A stretch of DNA of 64,000 nucleotides from Candidatus Omnitrophota bacterium (GTDB lineage Bacteria; Hinthialibacterota; Hinthialibacteria; OLB16), in the NCBI GenBank assembly GCA_020632575.1, contig JACKFH010000019.1, forward strand, positions 1 to 64,000, written 5' to 3'. The translations under genes were made by a program, and so were the position numbers. The notes under the pieces were generated by a model. That model made no database searches, was not told the DNA's origin, and was given only the letters and a program-made list of their open reading frames with translations. Position 1 is the first letter of the stretch, and each line of letters opens with the position of its first letter. Shown one piece after another: positions 38,901 to 45,762 of the stretch.

Positions 38901-40300
38901 TCTCCGCCATCCCCCTCGCTTCCCGGCTGGGTGCCATGCCATCCGGGTGCGGTCACTCCGACACCGGGGTCTGTGCAGATGAGTGTGCCGTCATCACTCA
39001 CCGTCATCGAACCTTGGATTTCAAAATCGCCGGTGTCGTGGTTGAAACTCCAGAGAGCGCTTTTCGCACCGGGGGGAAGCGGTTGATGAGTTTCGGGGTC
39101 GGGCATGTTGGGGAAACAGACCGGGACAGGGACATCGAAATTAGTCGGTCCGTTGGTTTGCACCGTAATCACAAGGGGAAACTTGAGATCCTCGGGCAGC
39201 TTTCCGGGAATCCGATCGGGTGGAACTGATGCGATCCCCACCATGCCTCCACGGGTCCCGTCATCCGAGTAGAGAGAGTCAGCAGGGACAGTGATTTTTA
39301 CATCAGCGAACTCGGGAAACTGGGCAAGGACTTCTTGTGAAAAACCGATCACCGTGTCTTCGGATTCGCTCACTGGAACAAGCGAACCGGGCGTAACCAG
39401 TGGAAGATAGATGTTGCCGATATCCGTCTCCCGACCGGCATGTGATTCCCAGGCCTTGCCGACAAAAGGATAGTAATAGCCATCGGGGAAAGAGGTCTCG
39501 ACAGTGACTCCCCCCACCTGACCACTGGTTACCGTTCGGCCGTCGATATGAACGAAGAACCGACCAACTGGGGCCGGCTCAAGCCGGAAGTTTCCCAAGG
39601 AATCCGTCAACGTGAACAGCGTATTCTCAGCTCCATCGACCGTGATGCGAACACCCTCCAACGGAACATCGACACTTTGGACGCCCCCTTTGGCGGGCGC
39701 CTGTTCGGAGGCGAATACCCGGCCGAAAACGGAGGTCCCCGGAAGAGTTGTCAGGGAAAGCGTGTCGAAATCGATATTCTTCCTTCCACCCGCTTTTCCA
39801 TTGTGGTCGGGGTCGACTGGAGATCCGGTTGCATCTTTCAGACGATTACCATCAACAGTTACACGAATCCTCGCACTTGGTGGAAGGGGATCGTTGTAAA
39901 AGAGAGTGACCGTCTGTTTATCGGGCGAGAGGTGAACATGACCTGGAATTCGCGCTCCCGCGAAGGTTGCAAAGACCGATTGGGTAGTCACCGTATTTTC
40001 ATTGAGAGGACCGCTGAACCGGAGGATAGTCTCACGAGTGATGGCCACTCCAGCCTCGCCGTTTTTGGGGCTTGCTTCGGTCAGGAAAGTGAAATCGGAC
40101 TTCCAGTCTAGTGAGAAAGCGAAGATGTCCAGGTGATCGATATTCCCATCGGTGTTGTAGTCAAGACCCTGCTGGCCCTTAAACCCCGCGAAGATTCTGA
40201 GCAGTCCTTCGGCGTCTCCAGAGAAACTCGATGAAATAGGCCAGGCGAGAAGTGTGAGAGCAATCCAGATTTTGGAAAGAGCAAAATTTGGGCGAGTCAA
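32903..40300 (-). CDS. Giant secreted multidomain protein (Ig-like, LVIVD, FG-GAP repeats)
   Basis: 2465 aa. The start is TTG, supported by GGTGGAGG exactly 8 nt upstream on the minus strand, followed by a signal peptide (IWIALTLLAWPISSSFS). Approximate order: one dockerin/EF-hand loop (LDYNTDGNIDHLDIFAF, 46-62); Big_5 Ig-like domain (70-185); carboxypeptidase-regulatory-like domain (188-300); PKD-like domains (500-750); thrombospondin-type-3 repeats (DTDDDGLHDLGEF, DSDGDGISDGAEV, about 905-945); LVIVD-type propeller (about 955-1265); an Ig-like domain; several Big_5 domains (to about 1710); and a long FG-GAP/VCBS array (about 1720-2450) with repeated calcium loops such as DLDGDGDPDLAV and DFDGDGDLDVAS. 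No sortase, PEP-CTERM or T9SS tail is evident. Probably a cell-surface or extracellular adhesion/binding protein. Confidence 0.9.
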   Translation of the reverse strand: MTRPNFALSKIWIALTLLAWPISSSFSGDAEGLLRIFAGFKGQQGLDYNTDGNIDHLDIFAFSLDWKSDFTFLTEASPKNGEAGVAITRETILRFSGPLNENTVTTQSVFATFAGARIPGHVHLSPDKQTVTLFYNDPLPPSARIRVTVDGNRLKDATGSPVDPDHNGKAGGRKNIDFDTLSLTTLPGTSVFGRVFASEQAPAKGGVQSVDVPLEGVRITVDGAENTLFTLTDSLGNFRLEPAPVGRFFVHIDGRTVTSGQVGGVTVETSFPDGYYYPFVGKAWESHAGRETDIGNIYLPLVTPGSLVPVSESEDTVIGFSQEVLAQFPEFADVKITVPADSLYSDDGTRGGMVGIASVPPDRIPGKLPEDLKFPLVITVQTNGPTNFDVPVPVCFPNMPDPETHQPLPPGAKSALWSFNHDTGDFEIQGSMTVSDDGTLICTDPGVGVTAPGWHGTQPGSEGDGGDADEQCEEGSKIEGGAIPKASSFGPISVMAVGRGRYRFSVPPPSDPGSIQWTFPNQPVRIVNDTGITADVAYCAAGHKDVLATFTPDCGEVTTITESVQVTEQELGDREINLTLTGSKKAGTVVKFDAGVSGVLGTFRWEFPQARNVVEFPGTGRAEVVYCDPGTYEVFAFLDDVCGNRVDQAAEQFTITDSGNICSLQNSNYSVVEPPEARIIFAPIHIRDLSPLNELALADVFIIAPGANPPDMHIGSPLSDPFLTRINPFQLVYDSVGLKTVTIRMDPICGELGNICVKMIQFEILDIPIEPITPPKADLSPPDFETEAQSMDDNEPAIVDEIAEETTADEWEDDARWGPKENVPRRSVQGPLYFAAENLNNSFVTRGQGGSEGVVHIRSLRLPADTNYRETVLHGPSLQVAVVDYTTPGNGSSFTFPAFHLEPDTSPDTDDDGLHDLGEFVMGTEFDNPDSDGDGISDGAEVQQGLDPNDSLPVATGIIATADTPGDALDICAVDNLAIVADGQAGITVFNVFNGMNPVRIAQVDTPGNAMAVACEGRLAAVADGPQGLAVIDLSDPPAAQIIHQIPFGSDAIAVAATLGNAYVALRDRTIVRVQMETGLELGRLNLATRADDLVLAGNFLYAHEADFGGRVSAIPLNGPFAVAGSGDPASFTSGNNQRQRVFAGGESIYSVHQGGYSTFDITDPANPVAIATGNAGQFGWRQIVLNGSGLGVAAVGLAADDEPANNHIHLYDTSDPTQTTNFLGQVDTPGTANAVSIFNGLAYVADGAAGMQAVNYLSFDTMKEAPTVQLVTNFSLGFAEEGQIVTVSALVDDDVQVRNVEFYLNGELASTDGNFPFEFRFLAPLRSEQASVTVQARATDTGGNVTTTNQMLTLTDDATPPQVIAVAPSQGSSSKPGSLTSISVFFDEPILVSTLGSNSFQLMSAGPDRSLDTPDDIAVRGGSILFDSLSRTARMVFSTPPSSGLYRAQVTNAVTDLKGNPLASTFNWTFMIESPQVTGTTPADGAIARAGSVSTILGIFDVDMDRSTISGTSFRLFTPGNDGDLGTEDDTEVPGGAVDYQDETRTARIVFPSALAPGDYRAVLAGSIQDLFGDSLSEDFEWTFTVEAPRVLAVSPPNGSLRGESRIFQIQATFSAELDANTLTPSTFRIFAPGLDEQLNTGDDFLIEATSVYFNPELRRAYLTLPGTLPISEYRGEITSAVADTQGNHLSSDFNWTFSVIEAPYEQLLFDRPSLQAGASAGDTLIADFNLDGIADLAVASAQENSLRVYFGVGGGAFRKSTVDFDMGIPAGRLVVADFNLDGFPDIAGAQNAFFLSGIETISVILNQGDETFASPSLYESGMGPFGIAAGDLDGDGDPDLAVTNTVDFLSSESPGDVRLLINRGDGVFDPGTRIPVGYRPTGILIQDFDRDGDNDLALTNGGDLSVTLSGLPLAPGMLFLFRNNGSATFTGPESYPVGVNPLDVASGDLNGDGRLDLVVANDGYYQGGPAVPSSYSILLATDGGLFASPTSIDSATRPQRVGLADINSDAKLDLLASAREANNNASFFSVRLGNGDGTFQPETLLRTSLDADSIAVGDLNQDGNQDLALTTFGQTDSIWMEFGKGDGTFLPLPPSFEAGKVGAALAVSGNFDDDNHLDVLLMNRFGNKDFPVLAFLPGPGTGTFGAPVEFNAHTDFSTPRDMAVADFNGDETLDAAVIGDFYLGTSPPSPLGVFTNDGHGVFTPLAPQPFFDNQPQSVVAARIDADADTDLVVGQNLSIRVLLNNGDATFTAGPETTFTSVSPHALAAADLNMDGKTDVVVGYNRFTDTLVLVLLGKGDGTFETPIGLSVPRGDVKLAIADFTGDGPLDILVTSAQFPSVTATVLRGTGDGNFETLVTLPNVAQSAERLVVGDVDGDNRPDVAIVARESDGIAILLGRGDLDGLNTGDFARQPLYLTSGLRPQTVTLGDFDGDGDLDVASTHEGFDGNLLSTELSTLENRRIP

Positions 40301-40989
40301 AGTATGAAACCTCCACCTTTTATAAATCCAAGGAACATTTGAATCAGTCCCTTAAAGGCCAATGGAGTCAGACAGAGGAGGATTCAGGTCACGCGTTTTA
40401 GGAACATGCTTTTTCAATCGGGAGAGGATTGCACGGATAGAGGGAGAGGAACCGAGTGTACGGGATCCACAGACCCTCCGACAGAACCGGCAGACCAAGC
40501 AACCCCACAAAAATGCGCGCGGAGAAACCTCACTCTACCACATCCCGATCGGACTAGGTCTGAACTCGGACACCGTACGATTCGTTGGACGGCTACGAAA
40601 AAACGCCCGAATGTGTGAAGCCGATGTTATTCTTGCCGTCCCAAAAGTCAATCATTTTTCATGGAGATGATCAATTCATTTTACGGTATTTACAATTCAT
40701 TATTCTGGATCGGCGCACCCCTTAACACGTTCATATCACTAGATTAATTGCTGCCGTTTATTCCCGCTTTTCTCTAATATGGGCGACGAATATATCGATG
40801 TGATAATTATTACTAGTCTCTAGGACCTACTGCTGGTAATGGCCATTATTGTATTCGTATCATTTGGAGGGACGGTTCCCTTCCCGATCCAGGAATTTTG
40901 AGTCAATGCCCTGCAGCGGGGAAAGTCGTCGGGCATCTCATCCTAGGTCCGAGAAATCTGGGGAAGACTGGTCAAGCGAGGGCGAAGGA

Positions 40990-41016
40990 GTCCTACTCCC
41001 CGCAGGGGAGTAGGAC
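40990..41016. repeat. Perfect 12-bp inverted repeat (hairpin)
   Basis: GTCCTACTCCCC (40990-41001), loop GCA, GGGGAGTAGGAC (41005-41016). No T-run follows directly on either strand, so it is not a standard intrinsic terminator. Confidence 0.75.
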
Positions 41017-41104
41017 CGTACCGCAAAAAAAAGGGCGCCCGCTTCCCAGAAATCAGCAGTTTAGCGGCGAGAGGCAAGATTTACTTGCACATAATCAATA
41101 ATCT

Positions 41105-41160
41105 ACGGCTCCCTGGCCGTTCAACCCACCCTCAGACCACCCTGATAGTCAAAAAAGGGC
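41105..41160 (+). repeat. Dispersed intergenic repeat, copy 2
   Basis: CGGCTCCCTGGCCGTTCAACC and the following CACC...GTCAAAAAAGGG match the copy at about 17934-17988, with weaker similarity about 40 nt upstream. Same orientation, also in a spacer before a long exported-protein gene. Confidence 0.7.
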
Positions 41161-41314
41161 GCCATTCGGAAATTGACCGTATCTTCCGAAGAGCGCTTTC
41201 ATCCCGTTCGGTGTTTCTTAATATGAGTCAATCAGGGAGTTCAGAAGAAGAACCTAAGAATTCTTCCATTCGGGAACAGCCAGGAGTAGAATTTATTGCT
41301 TTGGAGAACTGGCC

Positions 41315-44300
41315 GTGTGCGGCGGGCGCCTATGGTTGCGGACGTTTCTCGCGGTGCTTCTTGCCCACCTTTTCCTGGGTGATCGCCCCACTCATGCCGC
41401 CTGGGAGGAATACCCCGTCGCCGAAGCCGGCTGGTTCCACGAAACAGTTTCGGGTCTCAGTTTCATTAGTCCCACCGAAGGTTGGGCGACGCTTTCCGCG
41501 GGACGAATCCGATTAGCGCATACAACCAATGGCGGGGTAACCTGGGACGAGATACCGGTGAACCCAACCATCTATACGGACAACTATCCTATCCTGCGCC
41601 TCCAATTCGTCAGCCCTACCGAGGGATGGCTCGCCCCGAATCAAATCGCCGCTAACAATAACTTTCTCCTCCATTCGACAGACGCGGGAGTTTCTTGGCA
41701 GGAAGCGGATCAACCTTTTCTCTCGTATCCGAAAGAAGTCAACGCTCTCTGGTTCACCAATCCGCAGCACGGTTGGATCGCGGGGAGGAGTGACAAGGTG
41801 GCGGGAATGATCGCCGAAACCACCGATGGCGGTGGTAGTTGGGTCGTCCGGTCCACTCCTTTCCAGTTCGAGGCTTACGACCTCTTTTTCCTGGATGAAC
41901 AAAGGGGATGGGTCGTGGGCGAATGGGGTCTTGTTTTTTGGACGACTGATGGGGGGCGCACCTGGGTGCGAAGTTTCACTCAAACCTCTAAGACCTTGTA
42001 TCGAGTTCGGTTCGTGGACGCTGAGCACGGCTGGGCGGTAGGAGCGGAGGGAACGATCCTGTATTCCCAGGACGGCGGTCGTAGATGGTATGAGCAGAAG
42101 AGCGGGGTCCTCGCTGGCCTTTATGATCTTGCCACCTTCAATCTGGAGGCGGCGGTCTGTGTTGGATATGATTTAAGTGAAGAAGAGGGGGTCGTCCTTG
42201 TCACCCGCAACGGAGGGGTGGCCTGGCGTCGGGAGAACCTTCCAACCCGGGGCCGTTATGCCTCTTTGGCGCGAATTGGAGAGGATCTATGGGTCGGGGG
42301 GAGATCGCGCTGGGGGGCGGAACCCTTTTACGGGCTCGTGTTCCATCGGCGCGTCCAAAGCGGCGAATACCCGGTGATCCTCGTTTCCAGTCTGCCGGGA
42401 GGAACGGTTGGCCTCACCTACGATTTCACCTTTACGGCCCGGGACGGGTCACCTCCCTACACATGGACCCTTGCCAGCGAAGGACCGCCCGGTCTCACGT
42501 TAGACGCTTCCACCGGACATTTGAGAGGAATCCCAAGGGAGGCGACCGAATTTACTTTTACTCTCCACTTGACCGATTCGCTGGGCCAAACCGACGAGCG
42601 CGATTTCAGATTGAATGTCTCAGGCGATCCTCTGTCATTTCAGTCCAGCTCGCTTCCCTCCGCGACGCATCGTAAGACATATCGCTTTCCGCTCTCCATG
42701 AGTGGAGGACACCAGCCTTATCATTGGGCTTTCCGTGGGGAGGACCTCCCGGGGGCCATGAGCGTTGATTTTCAGCAGGTGTTGGTCGGCACACCGTTAA
42801 AGACCGGCTCTTTCGATTTCACCCTCGAGGTAACCGACAGCGGTTGTTTGCCTCAAAGAGCATCCGCCGATTTTCATCTGGAGGTGAATCCTCTCATCGA
42901 AGGCGGCTGGGAGATTCAACACGCCAATAACCGCATCATGAACATCCATTTCTTCGACGAGGACAACGGGATAGCCGTCGGCTGGAGCGGGGTTCAGTAC
43001 GAGACCAACGACGGTGGCAAAACCTGGAGCCATCGCGAACGGGGCTGGACGATGGGATTTTTTGACTGGATCGGAGACGAGGGTTGGATGGTCTCGAGCG
43101 CGGGGGTGGGTCACACGACCAACCGGGGGGTGGACTGGGAAAACCAACCTGCGCCTCTTACCTACACTCATGAAATCGATTTTCGAGACTCGATGCACGG
43201 CTGGATCTGCGGATCGGGTATCGCCTACACGGAGGATGGGGGACAGACCTGGCACAGAGCGGATACGCCGACCGGACAATTCTACGAAACGGTTGAGTTC
43301 GCCGATGATTTGAACGGCTTTGCCGGAGGCGTCGACAAAGTCTTCGTTCGTTCGGTAGACGGTGGACACACCTGGAATTCCGCGTCTCTCCCTTGGCCGG
43401 CGAAGGGTCGCGTCATCGAGACCCGAGATCAAGGCAAATCGTTTGGGAGATTCCCGGAAAACGGCATTGACAAAGAGGCCCCCCGGCCGGAAATCGGTGT
43501 CATCTATTTCTTGAACGACCAGGAAGGCTGGATCGGGACGAATGTCGCTGACCGCTTGGACACGGTCCTCTTTTACACAGACAACGGAGGCGCCAGTTGG
43601 ACGAGGCGGAGCATCGGGGGACAGGGACGGATCGATTTGTTCCAGTTTCTTGCGGATGGTCTTCGGGGTTGGACGGGGGGACTTTTTTCGGGTGACTTCT
43701 ACCGGACTTACGATGGTGGAGGAAAGTGGGAAAGTATTTCATTGGGACCAAGCACGCACATTTTGGACCTCCAGTTTCTTGACCAAGACGTCGGCTGGGC
43801 GCTGCCGAATGTTGTGGGACGTTACGAAGGAAACACAATCGTCGACATGGAGGGCTCCATCGCGAAATCGGTCGATGGGGGAAAGAGCTTTCAATTTCAA
43901 TACGGTTGGCCAGTCGATGGCGCCTACAAGTCACCTGGGCCCCAGTTTCTTGACGTATCCTTTCCCGACGCCGCGCATGGTTGGGCTCTCGGTCGCCACA
44001 CTTACTCGGGTCCCATGCTTCCCGCGCGGGTGTACTTCACCGATAGCGGCGGGGCCGACTGGCGGGTCCTGAGCGAGCTGGAGTTCGGCGTACATAGCCT
44101 TCAGTTCACCAACGAACTCCGCGGATTCGCGTTACACCAGGACGCTGGTGTTCCCCCCTTTGAGACGCGTGACGGTGGCAAGACCTGGTTCGGCCGACAG
44201 GACATCCGTCAAGTTTCTCCTGGAGGCTGGGGTGACATCGTTTTCGCCGACGATCAATACGGCTGGATTGTTCAGAATGGGCATTACGACCTCAACATCG

Positions 44301-45565
44301 GAGACAGGACTCTCTTAAGAACAACGGATGGTGGGAACAAATGGGAGGTCATCAACAAGATTCAACGCGGCGGCTATCACTCGCTTTATTTCCTCGATCG
44401 GGAGCGCGGTTGGATGGTGAACGACTATGGCTTCATTGAATCGACAACCGATTCGGGTGAGACCTGGACGCTTCAACGGAGTAACCTGGATGGGGTGATG
44501 AGGTTGAGGTCGATTTATTTTGTCGACGAGTTTTCCGGCTGGGCGGTGGGCGACTACGGAGCCATGTTAAGCACCACCGACGGGGGAACACATTGGAACG
44601 CGGCTGAGAGTTCTCCCAGTCATTATTACAGCGGAGTGTATTTCAACACCTGCCAGAAAGGTTGGTTTGCGGGAGAGGACAACCCGGACCCCGAAAACAA
44701 TGCGATCGGGAATCCTGTTTTCCTCGAGACTAAAACAGCGAGTTACGAGGAGGCGGACCCCGTTCCGATTGGACTCGTCAACCATAACATCCGAATGGTG
44801 GACTCCCCCGATGGTGTGAACGCCTGGGCGTTGGGCGATTTCGGAGTCGGTCTGAAATTCGCGGCGCCCACAGACGCTCTTCAAGTCACAACTTCCTCTG
44901 CGCCCCCCGGCCGGGTGGGAGAAAACTACAGCCTCTCGCTTGAAAGAGAAAATGGTGTAGCCCCGTTCAATTGGAGAATTTGCGGGGGCGTCCTTCCCCC
45001 AGGGATCGAGTTAACTCCCGAAGGCCATCTGGTCGGGACGCCCACGGTCTCGGCGACCTTCCGCTTCGTGGCCGCTGTGTTTGATGGAGAGAACGAATCG
45101 GCCGGCAAAAAATTTTCTTTGAGAATTGAACCCGAACAGTCCCCCGTGATCCTGACCGAGTCGCTTCCGGATGGCTGGGTAGGACTCGAATACGAGGGGA
45201 CCTTGGAAGCGACGGGGACGGTCGAGCCATACGAGTGGCTCATCAGGATCGGAGAACCGCCGCCGGGTCTCGACCTCCTTAAATATGGCGTCATGGGTGG
45301 AATCCCTCAAATCCCCGGAGACTACTCTTTTGAGGTTCTTGTCCAAGATGGTCATGTTCCTTCAGGCTCAGCGAGGAATACTTTTTCAATCCATGTTAAC
45401 GGTGCATTTGCGGTATCCTCGGGCCCTTGCGACGAGGTCCCGCTCTTTTGCCTGGCGTTGAACTGGAAGAAACCGCCGCCTGTCGTTCAGGGTGATTTTG
45501 ACATGGATGGTGATGTGGACTGCGATGACGCTCTTGCTGTAATCCAGGCAATGAGATTTCAATAA
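41315..45565 (+). CDS. Giant secreted Ycf48/BNR-type propeller protein with He_PIG domains and dockerin-like tail
   Basis: 1416 aa from a GTG start with GGAG about 10 nt upstream and a signal peptide (FLAVLLAHLFLGDRPTHA). Two sets of Ycf48/BNR-like propeller repeats, with the recurring pattern GWAVG...(S/T)TDGG-x-(T/H)W, fill residues about 30-340 and 530-1185. He_PIG-type Ig-like domains (SLPGGTVGLTYDF, SLPSATHRKTYRF; later SAPPGRVGENYSL, SLPDGWVGLEYEG) lie at about 354-527 and 1188-1370. The C-terminus ends with one EF-hand/dockerin half-repeat, GDFDMDGDVDCDDALAVIQAM. Ycf48 is a photosystem II assembly factor, but this repeat type is widespread in secreted proteins of non-photosynthetic bacteria, so no photosynthetic role is implied. 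Likely surface or extracellular. Confidence 0.88.
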   Translation: MCGGRLWLRTFLAVLLAHLFLGDRPTHAAWEEYPVAEAGWFHETVSGLSFISPTEGWATLSAGRIRLAHTTNGGVTWDEIPVNPTIYTDNYPILRLQFVSPTEGWLAPNQIAANNNFLLHSTDAGVSWQEADQPFLSYPKEVNALWFTNPQHGWIAGRSDKVAGMIAETTDGGGSWVVRSTPFQFEAYDLFFLDEQRGWVVGEWGLVFWTTDGGRTWVRSFTQTSKTLYRVRFVDAEHGWAVGAEGTILYSQDGGRRWYEQKSGVLAGLYDLATFNLEAAVCVGYDLSEEEGVVLVTRNGGVAWRRENLPTRGRYASLARIGEDLWVGGRSRWGAEPFYGLVFHRRVQSGEYPVILVSSLPGGTVGLTYDFTFTARDGSPPYTWTLASEGPPGLTLDASTGHLRGIPREATEFTFTLHLTDSLGQTDERDFRLNVSGDPLSFQSSSLPSATHRKTYRFPLSMSGGHQPYHWAFRGEDLPGAMSVDFQQVLVGTPLKTGSFDFTLEVTDSGCLPQRASADFHLEVNPLIEGGWEIQHANNRIMNIHFFDEDNGIAVGWSGVQYETNDGGKTWSHRERGWTMGFFDWIGDEGWMVSSAGVGHTTNRGVDWENQPAPLTYTHEIDFRDSMHGWICGSGIAYTEDGGQTWHRADTPTGQFYETVEFADDLNGFAGGVDKVFVRSVDGGHTWNSASLPWPAKGRVIETRDQGKSFGRFPENGIDKEAPRPEIGVIYFLNDQEGWIGTNVADRLDTVLFYTDNGGASWTRRSIGGQGRIDLFQFLADGLRGWTGGLFSGDFYRTYDGGGKWESISLGPSTHILDLQFLDQDVGWALPNVVGRYEGNTIVDMEGSIAKSVDGGKSFQFQYGWPVDGAYKSPGPQFLDVSFPDAAHGWALGRHTYSGPMLPARVYFTDSGGADWRVLSELEFGVHSLQFTNELRGFALHQDAGVPPFETRDGGKTWFGRQDIRQVSPGGWGDIVFADDQYGWIVQNGHYDLNIGDRTLLRTTDGGNKWEVINKIQRGGYHSLYFLDRERGWMVNDYGFIESTTDSGETWTLQRSNLDGVMRLRSIYFVDEFSGWAVGDYGAMLSTTDGGTHWNAAESSPSHYYSGVYFNTCQKGWFAGEDNPDPENNAIGNPVFLETKTASYEEADPVPIGLVNHNIRMVDSPDGVNAWALGDFGVGLKFAAPTDALQVTTSSAPPGRVGENYSLSLERENGVAPFNWRICGGVLPPGIELTPEGHLVGTPTVSATFRFVAAVFDGENESAGKKFSLRIEPEQSPVILTESLPDGWVGLEYEGTLEATGTVEPYEWLIRIGEPPPGLDLLKYGVMGGIPQIPGDYSFEVLVQDGHVPSGSARNTFSIHVNGAFAVSSGPCDEVPLFCLALNWKKPPPVVQGDFDMDGDVDCDDALAVIQAMRFQ

Positions 45566-45602
45566 CGAACTGGATTCTTGAGTGCATTACAGGATACGAA
45601 AT

Positions 45603-45762
45603 GATGGATTCGCCTGTTCGCTTGCAGTATACTTTTCCTAATCTAATGAGGCTTGATCCGCGATCCCGCGGCAAGCTGGTCCGCCCTCCTTAGCAAGAGA
45701 GGCCTCGTCTGGGGTTTCTCGCCATCCATCCAATCGCGTCCACTGCAAGGAGGGCGTGTACC
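45603..45762 (+). promoter_or_regulatory. 160-nt conserved promoter/leader, copy 1
   Basis: Nearly identical to 47723-47882 and clearly related to 51501-51660, with exactly the same length to the ATG. TATACT at 45628-45633 is a -10 candidate; the upstream TGGATT at 17 nt is a poor -35. In the transcript, CGCCCTCCTT (45682-45691) is perfectly complementary to AAGGAGGGCG (45747-45756), which contains the Shine-Dalgarno sequence. GCA/TGC extends the helix across one bulged A. Confidence 0.7.

Larger units (their letters stand above)
40301..41314. other. 1-kb gene-free spacer between two giant-protein genes
   Basis: No convincing gene. The middle (about 40670-40860) is visibly AT-rich against its surroundings. 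It holds a perfect hairpin at 40990-41016 and the second copy of the dispersed repeat near 41105-41159. Divergent promoters for the genes at 40300 (minus) and 41315 (plus) are expected here, but I cannot pick boxes with confidence. Confidence 0.6.

Noticed and set aside
36989..39229. Long plus-strand open frames (325 and 403 codons) opposite the giant minus-strand gene
   Set aside because: They lie fully antisense to a gene with clear domains and show only composition-driven sequence without motifs or ribosome binding sites.
41315..45565. Photosystem II assembly factor
   Set aside because: Only the Ycf48/BNR repeat type is shared; size, Ig-like domains and dockerin-like tail indicate a secreted surface protein.
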